From NCBI RefSeq assembly GCF_900108395.1, contig NZ_FNXE01000011.1, positions 1 to 64,000 on the forward strand: 64,000 nt of DNA. Direction: 5' to 3'. The position numbers were made by a program, and so were the translations under genes. Under the pieces are notes generated by a model. The model was not told where the DNA came from and did no database searches. It saw only the letters and a list, made by a program, of their open reading frames with translations. Positions within the stretch are counted from its first letter, which is position 1. Each line of letters starts with the position of its first letter. This DNA comes from Paenimyroides marinum (lineage in GTDB: Bacteria > Bacteroidota > Bacteroidia > Flavobacteriales > Flavobacteriaceae). Of this stretch, positions 54,723 through 62,909 are shown in pieces.

Positions 54723-55223
54723 TTATTTATATCTTGCTGCTTTTAAAAAGCTCATTACTTTTTCTTCGTTATATCCCTTGCCTTCTTCTAAACTTCCGCT
54801 TTCCTGAAGTTTTACAACCTTACCATTGGCATCCAATACAATAAAAAAGGGATATCCCAACTTATCTCCGTTTGGTGCATATTTTTTAAAAACAGTTTCG
54901 TTTTTATTCTCTGTTGAAAAATTTAAGTGATAATATAAAAAATTCTTATTCAGTTCGTTTTTAACCTTAGTGTTAGTTTTGATAAAATCATTAAAAAGCA
55001 AACACCAGCTGCACCAATTTCCACCGGCTTGTAAAATAATGTTTTTGTTTTCTTTCTTTGCTTTTTTAATAAGTGCATCAATTTTTTCCTGAGCATTATC
55101 GTTTGGATTGTATGGTTTTTCTAACGACTTCTTTTCGGAAACGGTATTTTTAGTTTGAGCTGCTGCGTGAAAAGAATTAAAAAGAACTCCAATAAAAAAT
55201 AAGGCAATTATATAATTTTTCAT
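54723..55223 (-). CDS. Exported thioredoxin-fold protein
   Basis: A 166-residue periplasmic protein. Signal peptide about 1-22 (YIIALFFIGVLFNSFHAAAQ). The thioredoxin-like domain has the redox motif WCSWC in ILQAGGNWCSWCLLF (DsbD-gamma/DUF255-like), and the cis-Pro region GYPFFIVLDANGKV. It is similar to exported thioredoxins that reduce or protect periplasmic thiols. It is 41 bases downstream of the LytTR regulator on the same strand, without a terminator between them, so it may belong to that unit. Confidence 0.85.
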   Translation of the reverse strand: MKNYIIALFFIGVLFNSFHAAAQTKNTVSEKKSLEKPYNPNDNAQEKIDALIKKAKKENKNIILQAGGNWCSWCLLFNDFIKTNTKVKNELNKNFLYYHLNFSTENKNETVFKKYAPNGDKLGYPFFIVLDANGKVVKLQESGSLEEGKGYNEEKVMSFLKAARYK

Positions 55224-55264
55224 TATTAAAATTTTAGTCTAAATTACTAATTATTTTCAAGACT

Positions 55265-55996
55265 TTATTTACTGATCCAGTGTTTAAAAGCTTGTACACG
55301 TTCGCGGCTAACAATGATTTCTTCGTCTTTATAATTATTCAGGATAATTTTCAAACGCGAATTACTGTAGATGCTTATTTCCTTAATAGCTGTTAAAGCA
55401 ATTAAAAACTGCCGGTTTACCCTAAAAAACAAATCGGGATTCACATCTTTTTCAATATTTTCCAAACTATCGTCTAAAGGAAACGACCTGCCTTCGGTAG
55501 TAGTTAAAAAACTGCTTTTAAATGCACTGTAAAAACATTCAATATCATTGCTATCAATAATTTTTATAATGTTTCCTGTTTTTACAACAAATCGTTTCTT
55601 GTACTCTTTGTTATATACTGCATGTAAATTTTGTTGTGAAAACGGCGTTTGCAACGAAGTAAATTTTTCCAACGCCGCTTTCAGTTCATTTTCATCAATA
55701 GGTTTCAACAAATAATCAATACTGTTTAGCTTAAATGCTTTTAAAGCATATTCGTCATAAGCAGTTGTAAAAATAATGGAGCTATTAATGGTTAACTGTT
55801 CAAAAATTTCAAACGATAAACCATCGGAAAGCTGGATATCAACCAAGACCAAATCGGGATGTTCATTGGTTAAAAACCATTCAATGCTTTCGTTTACAGA
55901 TGATAAAACAGCAATTACCTTACAGTTTAAACTTTCAACTTTGCGTTTTAGCAATCGTGCCGCAGGTTTTTCGTCTTCAATTATTACAACTTTCAT
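55265..55996 (-). CDS. LytTR-family response regulator
   Basis: A 243-residue regulator. The receiver domain (about 1-120) has the acidic pair IIEDEKP, phospho-acceptor Asp53 in LVLVDIQLSDG, the switch Thr in IIFTTAYDE and Lys in LLKPID. The LytTR DNA-binding domain (about 135-240) includes KRFVVKTGNIIKIIDSNDIECFYS and the motif FFRVNRQFLIAL. It pairs with the LytS-type kinase two genes upstream, with the 2TM protein between them. Targets unknown. Confidence 0.93.
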   Translation of the reverse strand: MKVVIIEDEKPAARLLKRKVESLNCKVIAVLSSVNESIEWFLTNEHPDLVLVDIQLSDGLSFEIFEQLTINSSIIFTTAYDEYALKAFKLNSIDYLLKPIDENELKAALEKFTSLQTPFSQQNLHAVYNKEYKKRFVVKTGNIIKIIDSNDIECFYSAFKSSFLTTTEGRSFPLDDSLENIEKDVNPDLFFRVNRQFLIALTAIKEISIYSNSRLKIILNNYKDEEIIVSRERVQAFKHWISK

Positions 55997-56001
55997 TTTG
56001 T

Positions 56002-56295
56002 TTATTTTTTAAAAGTGTTTCGTTCTTCTTCCATATATTGTATGATCTTTTTATTTTCCCACTCTTTATTCAAAAAAGGAATAAAATTAAACGTTCCGGC
56101 AGCGTGAGAGAACAAGCCTATTCCCCAACCTATCAACGGAAATAAAAACCAATAATTTCCATTATTTTTTATTAAAGTAATGATTATAAAAAAGGAATTT
56201 ACACAAAGGTAAACGATTAAATGTATGTAAAATCCTTTGACTTTTTTTACCTTTTTTTTTGCTTTTAAAAGCTCAATTTGACTATAATTTTCCAT
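56002..56295 (-). CDS. 2TM domain protein
   Basis: A 97-residue protein with two transmembrane helices (about 20-42 and 48-66) and the 2TM-family features: basic lead KAKKKVKKVKGFYIHL, central WFLFPLIGWGIGLFSHA, and the C-terminal WENKKIIQYMEEE. Its start overlaps the kinase gene by 14 bases and it ends five bases before the response regulator. The same kind of domain is fused to the end of the kinase. Function unknown; 2TM genes commonly flank LytTR systems in Bacteroidota. Confidence 0.85.
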   Translation of the reverse strand: MENYSQIELLKAKKKVKKVKGFYIHLIVYLCVNSFFIIITLIKNNGNYWFLFPLIGWGIGLFSHAAGTFNFIPFLNKEWENKKIIQYMEEERNTFKK

Positions 56296-57598
56296 GATTT
56301 CTGTTTTTATTAATTTGTTTGTTAATCATTTTATTTTCCCAATTCTTTAAGAAATTTATTGTTTTAATTCCATTTATAACTAGTGCAAACAACATAAAAA
56401 ATGTTATCGCTAATGACCATTTATAGTGAGGCACATAGAAAAAATTTAATATAATGGCTAAAGGAATTACAATTACAGCTGCAAAAACTGTTACATAAAA
56501 TTCTTTTAGCTGATACATTCTGTTGTAGGCATTGTTAAAAATTTCTTCTGTGAATTGATCTTCCTGAAAATTGTATAACGATTCACCTGAAATTAGCGGA
56601 AGCTTTACAATATAATTCTTGTCGGTTTGTTGTATATCGATTTCTAAATTAGAAACCAGACTGTAACGTTGAATAATATTTTGCAATCCAATTCCGGTAG
56701 ATTTTTCAAAAGTTTGTTTTTTTTGAAAAGAATTTTGAATAACCATATAATTTTCTTCCTTAAAAATATCAATCTGTAATGGCTTTTGGTCTGATATAAT
56801 GTTATGTTTTATGGCATTTTCTAACAAAAGCTGTAAGCTTAAAGGCACAATTCTAAAATCATTCATATCAGATTCTGTTTGAAAATTGATAATAATGGCA
56901 TCTTCAAAACGCATTTTTAAAAGTGAAACATACAATTTTGCAAAGTTTAGTTCTTCTTCAACCGAAATCAGATTTTTATCTTTTTGGTCTAAAACATAAC
57001 GGTAGATCTTTGAAAGTGCAACTGTAAATTCCTGAGCTTTAACGGGATTTTCCTCAATTAATGAACTCAACACATTTAATGAATTAAACAAAAAGTGTGG
57101 ATCGAGCTGATTTTTTAACGTTTCAAAAGATGCTGTTGCTTTTATCGCAATATCTTTTTGCTTGGTAATTTCAATTTTATCTTTTCTACGAATAAGCAGC
57201 ACTATATATACTGTTGTTGAAATGGTCATTGAAAACCAATTCGTAAATATTGAAAGTTTAAAAGATTGTTTTAAAATTTCTATTATTCCTAAATCACTAA
57301 AAATTAGATTTCCAATAATCTCTATAATAAAAACAACAATTACAGTAAGTATATTAACCCAAAACCCTCCAATTAAAATATTTGTAAGATTTTTTTTCCG
57401 TTTTAGATAATACCCCGATAATATTAATGTGTTCGCTAAATAAATTGCAAACGTATAAGTGAAAACAATTATAAATGATTTTAAAAAACTATAATTTTCA
57501 TAATAATTATTAAAATTATAATTTAAAATAACCACCAAAATATAACAGATTATCAAAATAATGCTGAATTGTTTTAAATGTCTTAAAAATGTTTTCAT
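56282..57598 (-). CDS. LytS-type sensor histidine kinase with C-terminal 2TM domain
   Basis: A 438-residue kinase. Four hydrophobic helices (about 13-30, 42-60, 78-100, 118-137) form the membrane sensor. The His_kinase domain has the phospho-accepting His168 in QLDPHFLFNSL, the N-box LLLENAIKHN (about 258-266) and the G-box STGIGLQNI (about 300-308). After the ATPase domain, residues 350-425 add a second membrane part (AYNRMYQLKEFYVTVFAAVI ... WENKM) that looks like the adjacent 97-residue 2TM protein. Cognate regulator is the LytTR gene. It is two bases downstream of the DoxX-like gene. Confidence 0.9.
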   Translation of the reverse strand: MKTFLRHLKQFSIILIICYILVVILNYNFNNYYENYSFLKSFIIVFTYTFAIYLANTLILSGYYLKRKKNLTNILIGGFWVNILTVIVVFIIEIIGNLIFSDLGIIEILKQSFKLSIFTNWFSMTISTTVYIVLLIRRKDKIEITKQKDIAIKATASFETLKNQLDPHFLFNSLNVLSSLIEENPVKAQEFTVALSKIYRYVLDQKDKNLISVEEELNFAKLYVSLLKMRFEDAIIINFQTESDMNDFRIVPLSLQLLLENAIKHNIISDQKPLQIDIFKEENYMVIQNSFQKKQTFEKSTGIGLQNIIQRYSLVSNLEIDIQQTDKNYIVKLPLISGESLYNFQEDQFTEEIFNNAYNRMYQLKEFYVTVFAAVIVIPLAIILNFFYVPHYKWSLAITFFMLFALVINGIKTINFLKNWENKMINKQINKNRNHGKL

Positions 57599-57600
57599 AA

Positions 57601-58194
57601 TTAAAAAATGTTTTTTAAATAGTTCAGTGTGTAATCATAATTAAAAATTAAGTGGTAAATAAATTGGAAAATCCCACTCGACATTTCCAATAAAACCATG
57701 TAAACAGGAATTATTAAAAACCACTTTTTATTGTGTTCAAATTTTAAATACGGTGCATTTAGTAAATTTTTAAAAGCATTTATAATTCGTTCCTTATGAT
57801 ACCACAAGATAATTCCAATAAAAATTAAATAAAAGGTTAATCTAAAAAAGAATGCAACTTTAAAATGATATGGCATAATGGTAAGATCAACCATTAAAAT
57901 ATTTAAAAATATAGGAATTGCCATTAATGCTCCTAATAAAAAGGTTCGTTTATAAACCAATAAAATAGCTGTTATAATTTGTGATATTCCTATAAAACTA
58001 TTAAAAGGTTCATTTTTAAACAAATGCCATGAAATTCTAAATAAAGATAAATCTTTAATAGGTGTATTCAATTCTGCTTCAGTTATTCCAAATTGTCCAC
58101 CAGTTAATTTACTGTAACCGTCATTCCATAACGTAAAAGCTAAAAGCAACCGCATAGCCAATAGCATCAAATCTATTTGTAAATATTTCTTCAT
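57601..58194 (-). CDS. DoxX-like membrane protein
   Basis: A 197-residue protein with about five hydrophobic helices. The start MLLAMRLLLAFTLWNDGYSKL recalls the DoxX family helix with its G-x-x-K motif, and QIITAILLVYKRTFLLGALM fits the second helix pair. Family assignment is tentative. It is the first gene of the unit DoxX-like, kinase, 2TM, LytTR, with a two-base gap to the kinase, so it may be the sensed or controlled membrane partner. Confidence 0.6.
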   Translation of the reverse strand: MKKYLQIDLMLLAMRLLLAFTLWNDGYSKLTGGQFGITEAELNTPIKDLSLFRISWHLFKNEPFNSFIGISQIITAILLVYKRTFLLGALMAIPIFLNILMVDLTIMPYHFKVAFFFRLTFYLIFIGIILWYHKERIINAFKNLLNAPYLKFEHNKKWFLIIPVYMVLLEMSSGIFQFIYHLIFNYDYTLNYLKNIF

Positions 58195-58211
58195 ATTTTT
58201 TTATTTTAAGC

Positions 58212-58219
58212 CAAAAGTA
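58212..58219 (-). promoter_or_regulatory. -7 promoter element TACTTTTG for the LytS/LytTR unit
   Basis: Minus-strand TAnnTTTG 17 bases before ATG 58194. The remaining bases of the 178-base gap to the next gene show no other clear element apart from the promoter of that gene. Confidence 0.5.
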
Positions 58220-58346
58220 AATCAACTATATTTACCTTAAAATTAAAATCCGACGAACTGTAAATTTTGCCTTACCAACCGTAAATTTCACATCTATAAT
58301 CAAAAAAAAGAACATTTAAAAGCCGATAAAAATCAATATTAAATAG

Positions 58347-58354
58347 TAAATTTG
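58347..58354 (+). promoter_or_regulatory. -7 promoter element TAAATTTG
   Basis: TAnnTTTG match 18 bases before ATG 58373. Confidence 0.55.
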
Positions 58355-58372
58355 CTTTCAAATTAAAAAATC

Positions 58373-58918
58373 ATGGTATATAAATTTCGCGTTATTTTAG
58401 ATGCTGAAGAAGATGTTTTTCGCGACATCGCCATTCAAGATACTGATACTTTAGAAGATTTACACAACACCATAATTAATGCTTTTGGTTTTGATGGAAC
58501 CGAAGGCGGATCGTTCTTTTTGTGCGATGATAATTGGAATCAGGAAGACGAAATACCTTTGTTTGATATGGGTGATGTTCCGGGTGAACAAAAAACAATG
58601 AACGATTTTAAGTTGAACGATTTGTTATACGAAGACCAAACCAAAATTCTTTATATTTACGATCCGTTTGTAAACTGGACGTTCTTTGTGGAACTTGCCG
58701 CTATTGAAAACGAAAACGATTCTGAAGAAAAAGAATTGCCTGCATTGCTTTTTGCACATGGTGTGTTACCTGAAGATGCTCCTGTGAAAAATTTTGGCGA
58801 TCCTCTTTCAAAAGACGATATCTACGGTGACTTTGACGACGATTATGACGATGAAGACTTTGATATGTTTGACGGTGATGACAGTTTTAACGATTTTGAC
58901 TACGACGATCAATATTAG
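58373..58918 (+). CDS. IS1096-passenger TnpR-like (plasmid pRiA4b ORF-3-like) acidic protein
   Basis: A 181-residue protein. YKFRVILDAEEDVFRDIAIQDTDTLEDLHNTIINAFGFDG is the domain I recall from the family named after an IS1096 passenger gene and plasmid pRiA4b ORF-3; this name does not prove a mobile origin, and chromosomal copies are common in Bacteroidota. Residues 140-181 are an extremely acidic tail (runs of D with F and Y: DFDDDYDDEDFDMFDGDD). There is no transposase nearby and the gene has its own promoter and terminator. Function unknown. Confidence 0.8.
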   Translation: MVYKFRVILDAEEDVFRDIAIQDTDTLEDLHNTIINAFGFDGTEGGSFFLCDDNWNQEDEIPLFDMGDVPGEQKTMNDFKLNDLLYEDQTKILYIYDPFVNWTFFVELAAIENENDSEEKELPALLFAHGVLPEDAPVKNFGDPLSKDDIYGDFDDDYDDEDFDMFDGDDSFNDFDYDDQY

Positions 58919-58958
58919 TCTGAATAAAGAACATTCTTAACGAAATATAAAATACATT

Positions 58959-58987
58959 AAAAAGAAAACCTTCCGGTTTTCTTTTTT
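58959..58987 (+). terminator. Intrinsic terminator
   Basis: 11-bp stem AAAAGAAAACC / GGTTTTCTTTT around TTCC, T6 tail, behind the acidic protein gene. Confidence 0.8.
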
Positions 58988-59013
58988 ACTAACAAAAATA
59001 CAAACAACCCACT

Positions 59014-60072
59014 ATGATTAATTTATTTAACACTCAAATTGAATCTTTATCAATTCACAGAGTTGGTAATAAAAGCCGTGCCGAAGCAATCTTTTTATCG
59101 GAAAACACTTTTAATATTAACGATGAAATTACACCGCTTTTAAAGGAGTATTTTTTTAAACCCTTTCGCGAAAAAGAAGAAAATTATTACCAGTTTGCCC
59201 ACGATGTGGATCTGGATTATAATGAAATGTTCAATTTCGCGAATGAAATCTTTGCAAACCCAAGTAATGTTCACGAAGTTTCTAAGAAAATCACCAAACA
59301 TCTGTACGAGCAATCAAACCATCCGCATATTAAAAACGGTGAGGTGTATGTTACTTATTTAACGCATTTAACGATAGATAATAATCCGGTTGATGCCATT
59401 GGGATTTTTAAAAGCGAGTTAAAATCAGACTTTTTACAGTTCGAAGAAAATAATAGTAATTTAGAAATGGTGCTTCAGCAAGGAATTAATTTGAGTAAAT
59501 TAGATAAAGGCTGTATCATTTTTAATTACAAAAAAGAAGAAGGATACAAAATTTTAACGGTTGACAGCAACCGTTACGATGCACGTTATTGGTTAGAGCA
59601 CTTTTTGTCGGTTGATTCTTTTCAAGACGAAAATTTTATGACGAAAAAGTATCTGAAATTTGTTCAGGATTTTGCTAAAGATGTGGTTTTACCCGCCGAA
59701 GATAAAAAAGAAGAAGTAATGTTTATGAATCGTTCGGTAAATTATTTTGCTAAAAATGATGAGTTCGAAGAACAAAATTTCATCAATGATGTAATTGACA
59801 ACCCTGATTTACAGGCTGAATTTAAGAATTACAAAACCGATCGGGCTGAAAAATACAGCATCGAAGATGTTTCTTCTTTTCCAATTGCAAACAATGCCGT
59901 TTCAGACGTTCGCAAAAAGATTAAAAACGTTATTAATTTAGATACCAACGTTCAAATTAAGTTAGACTTTATTAATCCGGAATCTGCCGAAAAATTTATT
60001 GAAAAAGGCTGGGATGAAGAAAAACAGATGTATTACTACCTGGTTTATTTTAATAAAGAACAAAAACAGTAA
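59014..60072 (+). CDS. Nucleoid-associated protein (YejK/NdpA-like)
   Basis: A 352-residue DNA-associated protein. The N-terminal ESLSIHRVGNKSRAEAIFLSE, DLDYNEMFNFANEIFANP and YLTHLTIDNNPVDAIGIFKSE match the nucleoid-associated NA37/YejK family as found in Bacteroidota. INLSKLDKGCIIFN and YDARYWLEHFL are also conserved there. No membrane segment. Role in chromosome organisation is inferred from the E. coli homologue. Starts 27 bases after the preceding terminator and ends at its own. Confidence 0.88.
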   Translation: MINLFNTQIESLSIHRVGNKSRAEAIFLSENTFNINDEITPLLKEYFFKPFREKEENYYQFAHDVDLDYNEMFNFANEIFANPSNVHEVSKKITKHLYEQSNHPHIKNGEVYVTYLTHLTIDNNPVDAIGIFKSELKSDFLQFEENNSNLEMVLQQGINLSKLDKGCIIFNYKKEEGYKILTVDSNRYDARYWLEHFLSVDSFQDENFMTKKYLKFVQDFAKDVVLPAEDKKEEVMFMNRSVNYFAKNDEFEEQNFINDVIDNPDLQAEFKNYKTDRAEKYSIEDVSSFPIANNAVSDVRKKIKNVINLDTNVQIKLDFINPESAEKFIEKGWDEEKQMYYYLVYFNKEQKQ

Positions 60073-60076
60073 TAAC

Positions 60077-60103
60077 AAAGCTTCCTTATTTTGGAAGCTT
60101 TTT
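60077..60103 (+). terminator. Intrinsic terminator after the nucleoid-associated gene
   Basis: 8-bp stem AAGCTTCC (60078-60085) / GGAAGCTT (60093-60100) and T5. Confidence 0.75.
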
Positions 60104-60763
60104 ACTTTTTAAATATACCGATACAATTAGATACAATTATAAGTAAAACGAAAATAATATAAGTACTGTAAATAATCTTGTTTTGTAGAAATTGTATTTT
60201 TAGATTGTTTATGAATGATTTTATATCAGTTTTCTCATCATTTACTATATCATTAGCCCAAATTGTTCCACATTCTATAAAAGGTGATGGTAAGCCTTCT
60301 TCATCATCGCTAATTTCTACCAGCTTATAATCTCTACCTAAAAAATACATTGTGTTGTTGTCTAAAATATATAGTTCGGCTTCACGTTCGTTAAATATAT
60401 TTAAGACTTTAATAAATTCGTTATATGTTGCTTCTTTTTCAAAATGAATTTTCAATCCGTTAATAGTGTCTTTTGTTTGAACAACATCATTTACAAATTG
60501 GTCGATGTATTTGAAAGTATTTTTTGAATTTTTATCGTTATTTAAGGTTACTTCTTTAAAAAACCGTTGGGTTAAAAATTCTTTAGTAATAAAACATCAT
60601 AACCCAATTCCTTATTAAATTGTTCAGTCTCAACAAAATCCATATAAGTAAAATCAATAGATCGTAATTGGGTAAAATAGTCATACTTATTCATATACCA
60701 AATCCCTAAAATTGGCAGAAGAATAATAGAGAATATTCCTGGTATGTAATATATTTTTTTCAT
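60102..60763 (-). pseudogene. Membrane protein gene split by a -1 frameshift
   Basis: Two minus-strand frames belong together. The first (60763-60572) encodes 63 residues with an N-terminal helix (YYIPGIFSIILLPILGIWYM) and ends ELGYDVLLLKNF then TAA. Shifting by one base at the T5 run just before that TAA gives an open frame (LTQRFFKEVTLNNDKNSKN...) which continues without a stop through 60456 into the second frame (60455-60102), ending in a second helix (YSTYIIFVLLIIVSNCIGIF). One missing T restores a single protein of about 220 residues: helix, soluble domain, helix. I do not recognise the family. Sequencing error in a homopolymer or programmed slippage are alternatives to true mutation. 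Confidence 0.75.
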
Positions 60764-60782
60764 TTGCGAAAAGATATAAAAA

Positions 60783-60804
60783 AATCCCGAATAATTTCGG
60801 GATT
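60783..60804 (-). terminator. Intrinsic terminator after the dihydrolipoamide acyltransferase gene
   Basis: 9-bp stem AATCCCGAA (60783-60791) / TTCGGGATT (60796-60804), with an A run to the left giving a U tail on the minus transcript. Confidence 0.85.
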
Positions 60805-60814
60805 CTCTATAAAT

Positions 60815-62119
60815 TTATACATCTCTGTTAGGATCAAAAGATTCTAAGTATTGAGCAACTCTTTGAACGAATTGCCCTCCTAAAGAACCGTCAACCACTC
60901 TGTGATCATAAGAATGTGATAAGAACATTTTTTGACGGATACCGATAAAATCGCCTTCAGGTGTTTCGATAACCGCTGGTACTTTTCTAATGGCACCTAA
61001 AGCTAAAATTCCTACTTGTGGCTGATTGATAATTGGCGTTCCGAAAACCGAACCAAAAGTTCCCACATTCGTCACCGTATAAGTACCTCCTTGTGTATCG
61101 TCTGGTTTTAATTTGCCTTTACGTGCACGATCTGCTAAATCGTTAACCGCCTTTGCCATACCTACCAAGTTTAATTGATCTGCATTTTTAATTACAGGAA
61201 CAATTAAGTTTCCGTTTGGTAAAGCAGCTGCCATTCCCAAATTAATGTTTCTACGTTTGATGATGTGATCACCTTCAACCGAAATGTTCATCATTGGGAA
61301 ATCTTTTAAGGCTTTTGCAACAGCTTCCATAAAGATCGGAGTAAAAGTCAGTTTTTCACCTTCGCGTTTCTCGAACGTATTTTTTACTTTATTTCTCCAG
61401 TTAACAATATTGGTAACGTCAACTTCAATAAACGATTGTACGTGTGCCGATGTTTGAACCGATTGAACCATGTGATGTGCAATCATTTTGCGCATACGAT
61501 CCATTTCAATGATTTCATCCTGCCCATTTACAGAAACCGGAGCAGCTTTAGTAGCAGGAACAACAGAAGAAACAGGTGTTGCTACTGATTGCGGTGTAGT
61601 AACAGCAGGTTGCGAACCTCTGTTTTTAACGTAATCTAATATATCGGTTTTGGTAATTCGACCATCTTTTCCTGTTCCGTTAATCTTTTCCAGTTCGTCA
61701 ATTGAGATACCTTCTTCTTTTGCGATGTTTTTTACTAAAGGCGAGAAAAATTTATCTGAAGAACCAAAATCAGCAGACGAAACAGCTTCTTGAGCTTGTT
61801 TTACAGTATTTTCTACTTTTTCTACCGGAGCATCTTCTTGAGTAGTTGCAGTAACTGTTTCTGTTACATCGTCGCTTCCTTCTGTTTCAATGATAGCAAT
61901 AGTTTGTCCTACCTGAACAACATCATCTTTTTGAAACAAAATTTCAATTATTTTACCACTTACTTCTGTAGGTACTTCACTATCAACTTTATCGGTGGCT
62001 ACTTCAACAACAGTTTCATCTTGTTCAACAGTATCTCCAACGTTTTTTACCCAATTAGTAATTGTTGCCTCTGCAACGCTTTCTCCCATCTTGGGTAATT
62101 TTAATTCAAACTTTGCCAT
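60815..62119 (-). CDS. Dihydrolipoamide acyltransferase (E2) of a 2-oxo acid dehydrogenase complex
   Basis: A 434-residue E2 core. One lipoyl domain (about 1-78) with lipoylated Lys44 in VATDKVDSEVPTE, a flexible linker, a peripheral-subunit binding domain (about 130-170: FFSPLVKNIAKEEGISIDEL), a second P/A/V/T-rich linker, and the catalytic domain ending SYDHRVVDGSLGGQF with His406 and Asp410. The single lipoyl domain and long linkers fit branched-chain or succinyl-type E2; which complex cannot be decided because no E1 or E3 gene is adjacent. Own promoter and terminator: monocistronic. Confidence 0.93.
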   Translation of the reverse strand: MAKFELKLPKMGESVAEATITNWVKNVGDTVEQDETVVEVATDKVDSEVPTEVSGKIIEILFQKDDVVQVGQTIAIIETEGSDDVTETVTATTQEDAPVEKVENTVKQAQEAVSSADFGSSDKFFSPLVKNIAKEEGISIDELEKINGTGKDGRITKTDILDYVKNRGSQPAVTTPQSVATPVSSVVPATKAAPVSVNGQDEIIEMDRMRKMIAHHMVQSVQTSAHVQSFIEVDVTNIVNWRNKVKNTFEKREGEKLTFTPIFMEAVAKALKDFPMMNISVEGDHIIKRRNINLGMAAALPNGNLIVPVIKNADQLNLVGMAKAVNDLADRARKGKLKPDDTQGGTYTVTNVGTFGSVFGTPIINQPQVGILALGAIRKVPAVIETPEGDFIGIRQKMFLSHSYDHRVVDGSLGGQFVQRVAQYLESFDPNRDV

Positions 62120-62156
62120 ATTTCTAATAAAGAGTTGTGTTTAGATTAAAGATTTA

Positions 62157-62164
62157 CAAAAATA
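62157..62164 (-). promoter_or_regulatory. -7 promoter element TATTTTTG for the E2 gene
   Basis: Minus-strand TAnnTTTG 37 bases before ATG 62119. The rest of the 166-base gap is AT-rich with nothing else recognised. Confidence 0.5.
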
Positions 62165-62285
62165 ATAATTTTTAAGACTATTTAGCGGTTTATTTAAAAA
62201 TTTACGCAATAAAAACAAAAGTATTCATTATTCTATTTTGTAGGTCTTACTTTTTTAGTAAAATACGCAATATGGAAGCTATTTT

Positions 62286-62909
62286 TTATTTTAGATATAT
62301 ATATTTAACATTTTTAATCAAATTATGGTTATTTACATACCTTTTTAATAGCTCATCCGGGTTTATCAGCCATGATTTTTGAGCATCACTGATAAGTTCT
62401 TTATCATCAATATGATCGGTTATCAATAAATCTATTGTTTCATTTTGGATATTAGCAAGTAGCTGTTTTACATTGTTGAATTTAGCTAACTGTTTATTTT
62501 CTGTAAAAAAAGTATATTTTTGATTAAAAACAGTTGCCGAATAATGTGTAAAATGATACTTTTTAGCTAAACTTATAGCATATAATTCAGGGGCTGCCGT
62601 AGCAAGTATGCTTACCTGATAATTTTTAATTTCTTCTAAAATAAACTTATTAATCGTTTTATGGATATGATACAAAAACGCCTCTACATCTATTTTTTTG
62701 CCTGTACAATCTTTTAATATCTGGAATTTCCATCTTTTATGCGAGATCAACTTAAAAGCTCTAAAACCTGACCAGAAAAGAATCTTAAAAAACCACAACC
62801 AATCAAGCGATTTAAAGGATTTCTTTAAAATATATCGAATAAAAGCATGAAAAGTATTGCTTTTACTTAATGTACCGTCTAAATCTACAACTATGACACT
62901 TTTTTTCAA
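62286..62909 (-). CDS. HAD-superfamily phosphatase
   Basis: A 207-residue hydrolase. Motif I is VVDLDGTLSKSNTF (nucleophile and general acid aspartates), motif II is the Thr in VSILATAAPELY, and motif IV is LLITDHIDDKEL. The insert between them (about 20-90) contains several basic and aromatic residues (YILKKSFKSLDWLWFFKILFWSG) that look membrane-facing, as in phosphoserine-phosphatase or prenol-phosphate relatives. Substrate unknown. It overlaps the phosphoribosyltransferase gene by four bases, so the two are co-transcribed. Confidence 0.82.
   Translation of the reverse strand: MKKSVIVVDLDGTLSKSNTFHAFIRYILKKSFKSLDWLWFFKILFWSGFRAFKLISHKRWKFQILKDCTGKKIDVEAFLYHIHKTINKFILEEIKNYQVSILATAAPELYAISLAKKYHFTHYSATVFNQKYTFFTENKQLAKFNNVKQLLANIQNETIDLLITDHIDDKELISDAQKSWLINPDELLKRYVNNHNLIKNVKYIYLK

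Noticed and set aside
58373..58918. A mobile element suggested by the IS1096 passenger family name
   Set aside because: No transposase, terminal repeats or target duplication nearby; the family is common in ordinary chromosomal settings.
60815..62119. A plus-strand frame (61790-62098) rich in F, N and S inside the E2 gene
   Set aside because: It is the antisense of a conserved lipoyl domain; composition follows from the complementary codons and there is no start context.
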